A stretch of DNA of 64,000 nucleotides from Octadecabacter algicola (GTDB lineage Bacteria; Pseudomonadota; Alphaproteobacteria; Rhodobacterales; Rhodobacteraceae), in assembly GCF_021532625.1 (NCBI RefSeq), contig NZ_JAKGAR010000004.1, forward strand, positions 248,001-312,000. The letters are read 5' to 3'. The position numbers were made by a program, and so were the translations under genes. Of this stretch, positions 16,670-26,068 are shown piece after piece; the first letter of the stretch is position 1; each line of letters opens with the position of its first letter. The notes beneath the pieces are model-generated. The model did not search any database and had not been told where the DNA came from. It worked only from the letters and a program-made list of their open reading frames with translations.

Positions 16670-18211
16670 ATGAATGACATAGCACCAGCCATCGAACTCA
16701 AAGGTATTTCCAAGGCCTTTGGCCCTGTGCAAGCCAATAAGGATATTTCGATCCGTGTAATGCCCGGCACGATCCACGGCATTATTGGTGAAAACGGCGC
16801 GGGTAAATCCACCCTGATGTCGATCCTGTATGGGTTTTATAAGGCCGACGCAGGTGAGGTTTTTATATCCGGTGTCAAAACCGAAATTCCAGACAGTCAG
16901 GCCGCGATTTCTGCTGGTATTGGCATGGTGTTCCAGCACTTCAAACTGGTGAAGAACTTCAGTGTTTTGGAGAACGTGGTGCTTGGGGCCGAAGACGGCG
17001 CACTCTTGAAACCGAGCCTGCGCAAGGCCCGCAAACAGCTGACAGCCTTGTCCGAAGAATATGAACTTAATGTCGACCCCGATGCGATCATTGAAGACAT
17101 CGGCGTCGGCATGCAGCAGCGCGTTGAAATCCTGAAGGCACTTTATCGCCAAGCCGATATTTTGATTTTGGACGAGCCAACTGGCGTGCTGACCCCCGCA
17201 GAGGCCGACCAGTTGTTCCGCATTTTGGGGCGCCTCAAAGAAGAAGGCAAAACCATCATCCTGATTACGCACAAGCTGCGTGAAATTATGGACATCACCG
17301 ACACGGTGAGCGTGATGCGCCGTGGTGAGATGACCTCAACCGTTAAAACGTCCGAAACAAATCCCGCCGACCTTGCGGAACGCATGGTGGGGCGCAAAGT
17401 CTTGTTGCGGGTAGACAAGGTGCCAGCACAGCCCAAAGACGTTGTGTTGGATGTTCGCAATCTAAACGTCACCGACGACAAGGGCGTACACCGCGTCAAA
17501 GACGTGTCATTCAACATTCGCGCCGGAGAGATTTTGGGCATCGCGGGCGTGTCCGGCAACGGACAATCAGAGCTATTAGAAGTGCTGGGCGGTTATGAGA
17601 AAGCAACTGGCGAGATCTATCTTAACGGCGATCAATTGGATCTGACGGGTGACAAATCCGACGGCCAAAGCCGACGGGCTCGTGGCATTGCCCATGTTCC
17701 GGAAGATCGTCAGCAAGAAGGGCTGATCATGGATTTTGCCGCATGGGAAAACACCGCGTTCGGCTATCATCATGACCCTCGCTATCAGCGCAACCGCCTC
17801 TTGATGGACAATGCTGCCATCTTGAAAGACACGCAGGAAAAGATGGATCGTTTCGATGTACGACCGCCAAATCCAATGCTTGCGGCTAAGAATTTTTCCG
17901 GCGGTAACCAACAGAAAATCGTCGTCGCTCGGGAAATTGAGCGCAATCCCGATGTGTTGCTTGTCGGGCAGCCGACGCGCGGCGTGGATATCGGTGCGAT
18001 TGAATTTATTCACCAACAGATTGTGGCCCTGCGGGATGCAGGCAAGGCGATTTTGTTGGTCTCTGTAGAACTGGAAGAGATCATGGGCCTAAGCGACCGG
18101 ATCGCCGTCATGTTTGACGGGCAGATCATGGGCGAGCGACTGCCCAATGAGACGGATGAAAAAGAACTAGGCCTGCTGATGGCAGGCATGACTGACGGGG
18201 AGGCAGCGTAA
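16670..18211 (+). CDS. Nucleoside ABC importer, two-domain ATPase (YufO/RbsA type)
   Basis: 513 residues from ATG 16670; the frame is open upstream but overlaps the preceding gene. NBD1: Walker A GENGAGKSTL near residue 42, the signature VGMQQRVEILKAL and Walker B ILILDEPTGVLTP. NBD2: the degenerate Walker A GVSGNGQSELL near 290, the signature NFSGGNQQKIVVAREI and GQPTRGVDIGAIEF. Such degeneracy in NBD2 is normal for this subfamily. It powers the two permeases that follow; the stop overlaps the first permease start (TAATG). Confidence 0.93.
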   Translation: MNDIAPAIELKGISKAFGPVQANKDISIRVMPGTIHGIIGENGAGKSTLMSILYGFYKADAGEVFISGVKTEIPDSQAAISAGIGMVFQHFKLVKNFSVLENVVLGAEDGALLKPSLRKARKQLTALSEEYELNVDPDAIIEDIGVGMQQRVEILKALYRQADILILDEPTGVLTPAEADQLFRILGRLKEEGKTIILITHKLREIMDITDTVSVMRRGEMTSTVKTSETNPADLAERMVGRKVLLRVDKVPAQPKDVVLDVRNLNVTDDKGVHRVKDVSFNIRAGEILGIAGVSGNGQSELLEVLGGYEKATGEIYLNGDQLDLTGDKSDGQSRRARGIAHVPEDRQQEGLIMDFAAWENTAFGYHHDPRYQRNRLLMDNAAILKDTQEKMDRFDVRPPNPMLAAKNFSGGNQQKIVVAREIERNPDVLLVGQPTRGVDIGAIEFIHQQIVALRDAGKAILLVSVELEEIMGLSDRIAVMFDGQIMGERLPNETDEKELGLLMAGMTDGEAA

Positions 18212-19317
18212 TGGATGGCATGCCAAAGTGGGCCGATGTGGTGCTCGTTCCGGTGATCTCGCTGATACTGGCGGCGATCATTTCGGTGATTGTATTTATG
18301 GCGATCGGCCAGAACCCGTGGGAGGCGATTAAACTGATGGCGTACGGCGCGGTCGGAACGTCCGATTTCCTTGGGTATACGCTATTTTATGCCACCAACT
18401 TTATCTTCACAGGCCTTTGCGTCGCGGTCGCGTTTCATGCGTCTTTGTTTAACATTGGTGGTGAAGGTCAGGTGTTATTGGGCGGCCTTGGTGCGGCGAT
18501 CGTCTGTATTTTCATTCCGTGGCCCCATTGGACATTGGCTTTGGTCGCAGGCTCGGCAGCGGCCGCGTTGTTCGGCGCACTATGGGTCGTGATCCCTGCA
18601 TATCTACAGGCGCGGCGCGGATCGCACATCGTAATCACGACGATCATGTTTAATTTCATGGCATCGGGTTTGTTGATTTTCATGCTCGCTGGGCCGCTAA
18701 AACCTGCGGGAACCATGCAGGTAGCTACGGGGATTTTCCCTGAAGCGACGCATTTGCCATCACTTCATGATCTGGCAGGTGTCTTCGGGCTTGATCTGTT
18801 CGGTCGCTCCCCTGTGAACATCTCAATCTTCCTTGCCTTAGCAGCCTGCGTCGGTGTTTGGGCGTTGATCTGGCACACGCGGTTGGGTTTTGAGATCCGC
18901 GCATTAGGTCGCTCAGAAAGTGCCGCAAAATATTCGGGAATTTCCGCTGTTAACATCACCATGATTGCGCTGCTCATTTCTGGCGGGCTCGCTGGGATGA
19001 TGGCCGTTAACAACACGATGGGTATCAATTCACCGCAATTGGTGGACAACGCCGCAGGCGGCGCTGGTTTCATCGGGATTGCCGTGGCGTTGATGGGGCG
19101 AAACCACCCTGTCGGCATTGTCATTGCAGCGCTGTTGTTTGGTGCGCTCTATCAAGGGGGTGCTGAACTGTCGGCGGCAACGTCGGTACAGGTGCAGATT
19201 GTTGTCGTCATTCAGGCCTTGGTGATCATGTTCACAGGCGCGTTGGATGAAATGGTGCGCAGCCCGATCCGTAAGATTTTCCTGCGCATGGATCGCAGTT
19301 CAGTGGCGGGGGAATAA
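18211..19317 (+). CDS. Nucleoside ABC importer permease 1 (BPD_transp_2)
   Basis: 368 residues with about ten hydrophobic segments. The family motif FNIGGEGQVLLGGLGA lies near residue 85, ALGRSESAAKYSGI near 232, and GGAGFIGIAVALMGRNHPVG near 283. This is the RbsC/YufP-like inner-membrane subunit. Its start overlaps the ATPase stop by one base, and 3 bp separate it from the second permease. Confidence 0.93.
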   Translation: MDGMPKWADVVLVPVISLILAAIISVIVFMAIGQNPWEAIKLMAYGAVGTSDFLGYTLFYATNFIFTGLCVAVAFHASLFNIGGEGQVLLGGLGAAIVCIFIPWPHWTLALVAGSAAAALFGALWVVIPAYLQARRGSHIVITTIMFNFMASGLLIFMLAGPLKPAGTMQVATGIFPEATHLPSLHDLAGVFGLDLFGRSPVNISIFLALAACVGVWALIWHTRLGFEIRALGRSESAAKYSGISAVNITMIALLISGGLAGMMAVNNTMGINSPQLVDNAAGGAGFIGIAVALMGRNHPVGIVIAALLFGALYQGGAELSAATSVQVQIVVVIQALVIMFTGALDEMVRSPIRKIFLRMDRSSVAGE

Positions 19318-19320
19318 GAC

Positions 19321-20481
19321 ATGGATTTCTTTACATTCGTTCAGCTTGGCGATGCATCCGTACGCATGGCGATCCCATTGTTGCTCGCCTGTTTGGCAGG
19401 TCTGTTTTCAGAACGCGCCGGTATTTTTGACATCGGCCTTGAGGGTAAGATGCTTGCGGCGGCGTTTCTGGCCGCGGCTGTGTCATTCACCACGGGGTCG
19501 GTTTGGGTTGGTCTATTGGCCGGCATCGCAATCTCTGTGACTTTGTCGTTAATCCACGGGATCGCATCGATCACGTTCCGCGGAAACCAATTGATTTCGG
19601 GCGTTGCGATCAACTTTTTCGCCGCCGGTTTGACGGTCGTCATCGCACAAGGCTGGTTCGCACAAGGCGGGCGCACACCGTCCTTGCCACGTGAAGCACG
19701 GTTTGGCAGCGTTGACTTCCCAGGTGCGTTGACACGGGTACGCGACAAGATGCAAGCCAGCCCCGGCATGCAGTTTTACTCCGAATTCATCTCTGGTCAC
19801 TCGATCCTTGTATATCTGGGCCTACTGACTGTGCCTTTGTCATGGTGGATTTTGTATCGGACACGGTTTGGCCTACGCCTGCGTGCCGTCGGCGAAGCAC
19901 CCGAAGCCGTGGATACGGCTGGTATTTCCGTGGTGCGATTGCGGTTTAGTGCCGTGATCATCGCCGGTATTCTGTGCGGCATTGCAGGGGCGTATCTGTC
20001 AACCGCAGTTCAGGCTGGTTTCACCAAAGACATGACGGCCAACCGAGGCTTTATCGCGCTTGCGGCGTTGATCTTTGCCAAATGGCGGCCGTGGTATGCG
20101 CTTGGCGCGTGTTTGTTGTTCGGCTTGTTCTTTGCAATCGATAACCGGTTCCAGAACATCCAATTGCAAGTAATCTGGATCATGGTGCTATTGATCGGCG
20201 TTTCGGTTCTTATGACGTCGTGGGCGGCCCGCAAGGAAAAGATCGACCTTTGGGTCTTGGGTGGTTTGTCGGCTGTGTTGACGCTCATTGCATTGTTGGC
20301 GTGGCGTGGCGCGGTTACCGATGAAATCGGTGCGATGGCAGCATTGTTCGAAACCGTTAAGGTCCCAAGCCAGTTGATCCAGTCCCTACCCTATCTCTTT
20401 GTGGTGATCGTGTTAGCAGGCTTTGTCGGCAAGGCCATTCCACCACGTGCTGGGGGGCAGCCTTATGTCAAGGAACGCTGA
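19321..20481 (+). CDS. Nucleoside ABC importer permease 2 (BPD_transp_2)
   Basis: 386 residues, the YufQ-like partner. The motif FDIGLEGKMLAAAFLAA lies near residue 37, FRGNQLISGVAINFFAAGL near 87, and GEAPEAVDTAGISVVRLRF near 197. The length exceeds the minimal family size because of a C-terminal hydrophobic extension (WVLGGLSAVLTLIALLAW and a final membrane segment). The 3' end overlaps the purine nucleoside phosphorylase start by 17 bp. Confidence 0.93.
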   Translation: MDFFTFVQLGDASVRMAIPLLLACLAGLFSERAGIFDIGLEGKMLAAAFLAAAVSFTTGSVWVGLLAGIAISVTLSLIHGIASITFRGNQLISGVAINFFAAGLTVVIAQGWFAQGGRTPSLPREARFGSVDFPGALTRVRDKMQASPGMQFYSEFISGHSILVYLGLLTVPLSWWILYRTRFGLRLRAVGEAPEAVDTAGISVVRLRFSAVIIAGILCGIAGAYLSTAVQAGFTKDMTANRGFIALAALIFAKWRPWYALGACLLFGLFFAIDNRFQNIQLQVIWIMVLLIGVSVLMTSWAARKEKIDLWVLGGLSAVLTLIALLAWRGAVTDEIGAMAALFETVKVPSQLIQSLPYLFVVIVLAGFVGKAIPPRAGGQPYVKER

Positions 20482-21268
20482 AGAGCTCGCGGACAAGATC
20501 CGCGAAATTGCAGGCGATGCACCGGTCAAGGTTGGCTTGATCCTCGGATCGGGGCTTGGCCATCTGGCAGGTGCTGTTGAAGGCGTCGCCATACCTTATG
20601 ACGAGCTTGAGGGCTTTCCTCATGCTGGTGTCAGCGGTCACAATCCAAACCTCGTGATTGGTCAACTTGAAGGGGTGCGGGTCGCCGTGTTTGGTGGCCG
20701 TGCGCATTATTACGAGAGCGGACGTGGCGACGCGATGCGTTTACCGCTTGAGGTACTAAAGGCGCTTGGCGGCGAAGTGATGATCGCAACCAATGCGGCA
20801 GGATCGATGGTGCCCGAAATGCCGACCGGTTCGATTATGAACCTAAGCGATCACATCAATTTCAGCGGATTGAACCCTTTGATTGGCGAACAATCCGATG
20901 CGCGTTTCGTTCCAATGAAAGATTGCTACGATCCAGAATTGCGCAACCTGTTGGACACCGCCGCCAACGGGGCAAAGGTCGATATGCACAGCGGTGTTTA
21001 CGCATGGTACTCGGGTCCTTCTTTTGAGACCGTTGCCGAGATCAAGGCGATCCGCACGCTGGGCGCCGATGCCGTCGGTATGTCCACGGTGCCTGAGGTG
21101 ATCCTTGGTCGGTTCCTTGGGCTGCGGTGCGCTGCGATTTCTACGATCACCAACATGGCGGCGGGTATGTCCAATGAATCCATCAGCCATGAACACACCA
21201 AAGCAATGGCGCCGTTAGGTGCTGCGAAACTTGAACTGGTCTTACGAGCCGCGTTACCCCATATTTAA
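20465..21268 (+). CDS. Purine nucleoside phosphorylase (PNP II / trimeric type)
   Basis: 267 residues from ATG 20465. It phosphorolyses inosine, guanosine or xanthosine to the base and ribose-1-phosphate. Motifs: phosphate loop LGSGLGHL near residue 26, FPHAGVSGHNP, FGGRAHYYESG, ATNAAGSM, and GPSFET near 187, all of the trimeric family that includes XapA and human PNP. As the last gene of the importer cluster it gives the imported nucleoside its first metabolic step. Confidence 0.93.
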   Translation: MSRNAEELADKIREIAGDAPVKVGLILGSGLGHLAGAVEGVAIPYDELEGFPHAGVSGHNPNLVIGQLEGVRVAVFGGRAHYYESGRGDAMRLPLEVLKALGGEVMIATNAAGSMVPEMPTGSIMNLSDHINFSGLNPLIGEQSDARFVPMKDCYDPELRNLLDTAANGAKVDMHSGVYAWYSGPSFETVAEIKAIRTLGADAVGMSTVPEVILGRFLGLRCAAISTITNMAAGMSNESISHEHTKAMAPLGAAKLELVLRAALPHI

Positions 21269-21342
21269 GTATAACATCTGGCCATAAGACTGGCTTGTAT
21301 TTGGCCGTAGCGCCACCCGCCAAGAGAGGCGTAAGAGACCGT

Positions 21343-22263
21343 ATGCAAATTTACCTGCCCATCGCGGAAGTGTCGGTGAATGCCTTTTTGTTGCTCGGAC
21401 TGGGCGGCATTGTTGGCATTTTATCAGGCATGTTCGGTGTGGGCGGCGGGTTCTTGATGACGCCGCTTTTGTTTTTCATCGGAATTCCACCAGCCGTCGC
21501 GGTTGCGACAGAGGCCAACCAGATTGTGGCGTCTTCTTTTTCGGGTGTTCTCGCACATCTCAAACGTAAGACCGTTGATCTTAAAATGGGCACGGTACTG
21601 CTTATTGGGGGGTTGATTGGGGCTGCCATTGGTGTGGTCTTGTTCAACTACCTCAAGGCACAGGGCCAAGTCGATTTGTTGGTCAAACTTTGCTACGTCG
21701 TATTTTTGGGCGTGGTCGGCGGGCTGATGTTTATTGAGAGCCTTCGCGCTATTCGCAGGTCGCGAAAGCCGGGTGGCGGCGTTCCCGTGCGGCGTAAACA
21801 CGGGCTGGTACATGCCCTGCCGTTCAAGATGAAGTTCCGTGTATCTGGACTTTATATCTCGGTTATTCCGCCGCTTTTGGTGGGGTTGTCCGTAGGCATT
21901 CTGGCGGCAATCATGGGTGTTGGTGGCGGATTCATCATGGTGCCCGCGATGATCTATCTTCTGGGCATGCCGACCAAAGTGGTGATCGGCACATCACTTT
22001 TTCAGATCATTTTCGTAACCGCGTTCACCACCCTGCTACACGCGACGACCAACTTCACTGTTGATATCGTCCTTGCCGTATTGTTGCTGGTTGGTGGTGT
22101 GATCGGGGCGCAGATTGGCACTCGGATCGGAGTGAAGATGAAAGCGGAATCGCTGCGCATTCTGTTGGCCATGATGGTTCTTGCGGTGTGCGGCAAGCTG
22201 GCGCTTGATCTGTTGCTCACTCCGAGCGAGCTTTATTCCCTTGGCGCAAGCGGGGGGCACTGA
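21343..22263 (+). CDS. TauE/SafE-family sulfite/organic anion exporter
   Basis: 306 residues from ATG 21343. Eight or so membrane segments in two repeats, each carrying the TSUP glycine motif: GGIVGILSGMFGVGGGFLMTP near residue 28 and GILAAIMGVGGGFIMVPAMI near 190. The substrate is unknown; TSUP members move sulfite, sulfoacetate or similar anions. The stop overlaps the next start (TGATG), and the TSUP-TIGR02186 pair is recurrent in alphaproteobacteria. Confidence 0.88.
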   Translation: MQIYLPIAEVSVNAFLLLGLGGIVGILSGMFGVGGGFLMTPLLFFIGIPPAVAVATEANQIVASSFSGVLAHLKRKTVDLKMGTVLLIGGLIGAAIGVVLFNYLKAQGQVDLLVKLCYVVFLGVVGGLMFIESLRAIRRSRKPGGGVPVRRKHGLVHALPFKMKFRVSGLYISVIPPLLVGLSVGILAAIMGVGGGFIMVPAMIYLLGMPTKVVIGTSLFQIIFVTAFTTLLHATTNFTVDIVLAVLLLVGGVIGAQIGTRIGVKMKAESLRILLAMMVLAVCGKLALDLLLTPSELYSLGASGGH

Positions 22264-23030
22264 TGATCCGTCTGTTTGCCATTCTTATTGCGTTCCTATT
22301 ACCGGCAATGGCCGCCGCTCAATCCGAAGAAATCGTGCTTGGGCTTAGCCGCGATGAAGTCGCGATTACCGCAACATTCAACGGTTCAGATGTCTTGATC
22401 TTTGGAGCAGTAAAGCGCGACGCGCCGTTGCCTGACGGCGGCCCTTTGGAAGTGATCATTACACTGGCGGGACCAAGCGAACCCGTAACGGTTCGGCGCA
22501 AGGAACGTGTCGTCGGCATCTGGGCCAACACGGATGCTGTCGAAGTGGACGAAGCACCCTCATTTTATGCGGTCGCGACCTCGGCGCCTATGCCAGCTGT
22601 GCTTCGTGACATCGAAGATTTACGCCATGCAATTAGCATTCCTCGTGTGATCCGATCCGTTGGCGCACCTGACACGGTCGCCAACGCCGAAACGTTTACA
22701 GAAGCCCTCATTCGTATTCGGGCTGGAGCCGGATTATATCAGGTCCTTGAAGGGGGCATTGATGTTGAAGAGGAAACTCTTTTTCGCGGCCAGATTTCTT
22801 TGCCCGCTGCGTTGACGGAAGGCGACTACGTTGCGCGGATCTTCATCACGCGAGATGGTTTGGTTGTCGACAGTTATGAAACCAAGATCGCCGTCTATAA
22901 AGCCGGTTTGGAACGTTGGTTATATGACACATCGCGAAATCAACCGCTGCTCTACGGATTGATGTCGTTGGCGATTGCGATTGCGGCGGGTTGGCTCGCA
23001 TCTGCTGCGTTCCGGGTTTTCCAGCGCTAA
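22263..23030 (+). CDS. TIGR02186-family membrane-anchored protein
   Basis: 255 residues. A signal peptide (AILIAFLLPAMAAAQS) leads into a periplasmic domain of beta type (EEIVLGLSRDEVAITATFNG, IFGAVKRDAPLPDGGPLEVI). One C-terminal membrane segment follows (LMSLAIAIAAGWLASAAFRVF). TIGR02186 (Alph_Pro_TM) proteins nearly always follow a TauE/SafE gene as here, suggesting a shared transport role, but the function is not known. It is convergent with the SDR gene with no space between stops. Confidence 0.85.
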   Translation: MIRLFAILIAFLLPAMAAAQSEEIVLGLSRDEVAITATFNGSDVLIFGAVKRDAPLPDGGPLEVIITLAGPSEPVTVRRKERVVGIWANTDAVEVDEAPSFYAVATSAPMPAVLRDIEDLRHAISIPRVIRSVGAPDTVANAETFTEALIRIRAGAGLYQVLEGGIDVEEETLFRGQISLPAALTEGDYVARIFITRDGLVVDSYETKIAVYKAGLERWLYDTSRNQPLLYGLMSLAIAIAAGWLASAAFRVFQR

Positions 23031-23759
23031 CTAGCCACGCCCGACAAAGGGCATTTGTGTCGCCATCAATGTCTGAAACAGCGTGTTGGCTGTCAGGGGC
23101 AAGTTCGCCATGGTCCAGATCGCATCCGCAACGAGGCTCGCTTCGATCATAGGAGGAGGAGGAAGCCCCGCATCTGCGTTTCTTTGGGCGATGGCATTGA
23201 TCATTGGGCTTTCCGCATTGCCGATATCGATCTGACCACATGCGATGCCAAAGGGGCGACCATCCAGCGCTAAGGTTTTGGTCAACCCGCTGACGCCATG
23301 TTTGGTGGTTGTATATGTCACCGATCCCTCACGGGGAGTATGGGCCGAAACAGACCCATTGTTGATGATCCGCCCGCCTTGCGAGGATTGGTGCCGCATC
23401 GCGCCAAAGGCGGCACGAGCGCACAAGAACATGCCGGTCAAATTCACATTTACCGCGTCCAACCAATCCTGAACCGGAATTTCATCAATCGGTGCAGGGT
23501 CGGTGAAAATGCCTGCATTGTTAAACAAAACGTCAAGTTGCGGGGAAACTCTAGCGAAACTGGCGAAAGCCTGTTCAACAGCATCAGCATTGGTAACGTC
23601 ACAAGGCAGCACATGGGCATTGGCATGATCGCCTGCCACATCGTGCAGGGCCTGTTCGCGTCGCGCGATAAGGCCAACAGTCCAACCTTCAGCCAGAAAC
23701 TTTTCAGCGACAGTTCGGCCAATGCCACTGCTGGCACCGGTGATGATGATGCTTTTCAT
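23031..23759 (-). CDS. Short-chain dehydrogenase/reductase
   Basis: 242 residues from ATG 23759, which overlaps the helicase stop (ATGA). Classical SDR: NAD(P)-binding GASSGIGR near residue 8, NNAG (VLFNNAGIFTDPAP), a Ser in NNGSVSAH and the catalytic YTTTKHG (Tyr, Lys). The C-terminal SPMINAIAQRN suggests a substrate loop. No specific substrate can be named. It is the last gene of a minus-strand run that begins with the quorum-sensing genes. Confidence 0.88.
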   Translation of the reverse strand: MKSIIITGASSGIGRTVAEKFLAEGWTVGLIARREQALHDVAGDHANAHVLPCDVTNADAVEQAFASFARVSPQLDVLFNNAGIFTDPAPIDEIPVQDWLDAVNVNLTGMFLCARAAFGAMRHQSSQGGRIINNGSVSAHTPREGSVTYTTTKHGVSGLTKTLALDGRPFGIACGQIDIGNAESPMINAIAQRNADAGLPPPPMIEASLVADAIWTMANLPLTANTLFQTLMATQMPFVGRG

Positions 23760-25300
23760 TGTATGTCTCCGTCGATCTGCGTTTGGAGTTCCAACGGGGC
23801 CGGTGCGACGACCAAATCGTCTGTTCGCAGGGTTCCAGAAGGCCGCGCGAGGCGGTTTCGAACCACCCAGCACAGGCGATTTTCAGCACGGGTGATGGCA
23901 ACATAGGCAAGACGTTTCCACAAAGGCTGTCCCGCCTCGACCCGCCCCATGCGAGAGGCCGCGTAGATGTCCGGTGCAAACACCTGCACCGTATCCCACT
24001 GGCTGCCTTGGGCTTTGTGGATCGTGACGGCGGCCCCATGAAGGAAAGTCGCCCCCATCCTTGCGGCAAAAGGAATGAAAGGTTCCTCGTCGCCTTCTAG
24101 TTCGATTTTCACGATGCTGGCGGCGCTCACTTGCGGGTCTTCTGCCCCCATCACATGAAGGCGCGAAAACCCCGGTTTGCGGCCTGGTCCGAGGTAGATC
24201 ACTTGCGCCCCTTTAATGAGGCCGCGGGCCTCAAGGTCTAGACGTTTTTTACGGTGCTTCACCGGCAGTTCGATGCCGTCACAGATCAGCGGTTCCCCTT
24301 CGAGGAGTTCATCCGGCGGGGCACCAAATGCATTGCGAAAGGCGTGGATCAGTTTGATGCGGGTCGCGTTGCGCCACACAAGGCAGGGGCTGCGCGCCAT
24401 AAGATCGCTTTCGACCCGTTGAGCCATAACGACGCGATCATCTTTTGCAGCAGCTTCGGCAACGAGTTGTTCGAAGGCGTAGAAGTCCACCTGCGGGTCA
24501 GCCAGCGCATGGGCCAAATCAAGGATCGGGTTGTCAGCTGTCTGGCGGTGAACGCGGGACAGCACAAGTTGGCGCGACTCTGGCAATTTGTGAAACACCA
24601 TTTGCCCGCCTTCGGCCTTTACGGGCGGTAGCTGGGCGGGGTCACCAAACAATACAAGCGTAGGAAAGATATCTTTTAGGTCTCCAAACTGCTTTGCATC
24701 AAGCATGGAAGACTCATCAACGAAACCGATGTCCAGAGGGTCTTCACGGCGCTTCCATCCGGTGATGAAATCGCTGCCGCGCAACCCTGCCGCCGCGAGC
24801 GCCGCAGGTACCGACGAGTTAATTTGATACGATGCAAAGGCGCGATCCAGCGCGACTTCGGTGAGGCCCTCGATCTCGGGCTTTTCGCCCTGACCGGCCA
24901 ACCATTCGGCGATCTTTTCGTACTCGGGATCATACATCGGCGTATAAAGAATACGGTGGATCGTCGTGGCGGGCACCCCACGGTTACGCAATACACTGGC
25001 CGCCTTGTTTGTCGGCGCGAGGATCGCGAGGGTCCGCCGATCACGGCGCTTTTTGCCCTCGTAATCGCCCGAGACAATATCAACGCCGGCCTCTTTCAAG
25101 GACTTGAAAAGTTCAGCCAAAAGCAGGGTCTTACCACTACCCGCTTTGCCCAAGACCGCGACGACAGAACTGTCGGAGGCTTCTGTGGGCGGGCGCGTTT
25201 CGCCGCTAAGGATGTCCACCCCAGCCGCGCCCAAAAGGTCGGACACGGCGTCCCATGCTTCGGCTTGGTCGTCAGAGAGGGTTAAGGCAATATCAGTCAT
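23756..25300 (-). CDS. RecD-like ATP-dependent DNA helicase (AAA_30 / UvrD_C_2)
   Basis: 514 residues, superfamily 1B. Walker A GKAGSGKTLLLAELF near residue 51, LAPTNKAASVLR, the DEAD-like box FVDESSMLDAKQF, VLFGDPAQLPPV, and near the C-terminus FLHGAAVTIHKAQGSQWDTV with VAITRAENRLCWVV. It resembles the Dda/RecD2 helicase core without an N-terminal extension. Role in replication or repair is inferred only. It starts 40 bp before the luxI stop on the same strand. Confidence 0.88.
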   Translation of the reverse strand: MTDIALTLSDDQAEAWDAVSDLLGAAGVDILSGETRPPTEASDSSVVAVLGKAGSGKTLLLAELFKSLKEAGVDIVSGDYEGKKRRDRRTLAILAPTNKAASVLRNRGVPATTIHRILYTPMYDPEYEKIAEWLAGQGEKPEIEGLTEVALDRAFASYQINSSVPAALAAAGLRGSDFITGWKRREDPLDIGFVDESSMLDAKQFGDLKDIFPTLVLFGDPAQLPPVKAEGGQMVFHKLPESRQLVLSRVHRQTADNPILDLAHALADPQVDFYAFEQLVAEAAAKDDRVVMAQRVESDLMARSPCLVWRNATRIKLIHAFRNAFGAPPDELLEGEPLICDGIELPVKHRKKRLDLEARGLIKGAQVIYLGPGRKPGFSRLHVMGAEDPQVSAASIVKIELEGDEEPFIPFAARMGATFLHGAAVTIHKAQGSQWDTVQVFAPDIYAASRMGRVEAGQPLWKRLAYVAITRAENRLCWVVRNRLARPSGTLRTDDLVVAPAPLELQTQIDGDIQ

Positions 25301-25339
25301 GGCGCGACCCTAACGGCGGGGCGCAGGCGGGGCCAGCGG

Positions 25340-25978
25340 TTAGGCTGCGACGGGGCGGGAATTTTCGGGCTTTTGCCCAAAGGCCCGCGCATACCAGTGT
25401 TCGGATACCGTTGATGAGAGCCCAGCGCGCGCCAAAACATTTAAGCGATCCGTCGGGTGGTAGTCCCAAAGACCAACGCTGATCTTATCGCGCCCTTGCC
25501 CGCTGCTGCCTAAGACAGTCGGGCTTGATCCGGTGCGGCGGTAAATGCGAACCATGCGCGCATCAAAAACGCCGACGAATTGGCGGACACCAAAGCCACG
25601 CATCAATTCCCCCCCGCCCAGCATTAGGGCGGCGGCCACTCGGGCATTGGCATCTGGCGCCAAACAAAATCGCGTAGATTCCCAGATATACTTACTACAG
25701 ATTTTGCCTCCACCCATTAGGTCGCTGAAGTGATCGTTCACCATCGTTGGCCCTGTGGTCGGCAAAAATCGCATGGACCCACCGTGACGCCCATTTGGGA
25801 TTTGCCAGATCACATACAGAGGGTCATGGTCATCATAACTGTCTCGTTCGTGCCCATTTCTATCAACGGTAACGTCCCATCCAAGGCGATCGTGAAACTG
25901 TGCGGCACGATGGCGAAACATCGAGTCCGCCAAGACTGGGTGTAGCTTAAGTTGCGATCCATAAAGATATCGTAGCAT
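25340..25978 (-). CDS. Acyl-homoserine-lactone synthase (LuxI family)
   Basis: 212 residues. Makes N-acyl-homoserine lactone from S-adenosylmethionine and an acyl carrier. The invariant LuxI residues are present: Arg and Trp in RAAQFHDRLGW, Glu and Asp in ERDSYDDHDPLY, Arg in GGSMRFLPTTGP and the ExxR of IWESTRF. ATG 25978 has GGAGG seven bases upstream, part of which is held in a hairpin (25988-26005). luxR lies 90 bp upstream on the same strand. Acyl-chain length cannot be told from sequence. Confidence 0.93.
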   Translation of the reverse strand: MLRYLYGSQLKLHPVLADSMFRHRAAQFHDRLGWDVTVDRNGHERDSYDDHDPLYVIWQIPNGRHGGSMRFLPTTGPTMVNDHFSDLMGGGKICSKYIWESTRFCLAPDANARVAAALMLGGGELMRGFGVRQFVGVFDARMVRIYRRTGSSPTVLGSSGQGRDKISVGLWDYHPTDRLNVLARAGLSSTVSEHWYARAFGQKPENSRPVAA

Positions 25979-25985
25979 TTTCGGG

Positions 25986-26005
25986 CCTCCATCCGTTGGG
26001 ATGGA
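25986..26005 (-). promoter_or_regulatory. Hairpin overlapping the luxI ribosome-binding site
   Basis: In the minus-strand RNA, TCCATCC (26005-25999) and GGATGGA (25994-25988) form a perfect seven-pair hairpin with loop CAAC. The last three bases of its 3' arm are the GGA of the Shine-Dalgarno GGAGG (25990-25986). Folding would partly hide the luxI ribosome site. An alternative is a DNA operator. Confidence 0.45.
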
Positions 26006-26068
26006 ACGCTAACTCACAGGAATTAATGCTAGGTTTGGATGGCGCGCGTTAGGTGTTGCACGCGTAGT

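Noticed and set aside
17524-17590. Degenerate Walker A (GNGQS) in the second half of the nucleoside importer ATPase
   Set aside because: This is the normal state of the RbsA/YufO subfamily, not a sign of decay.
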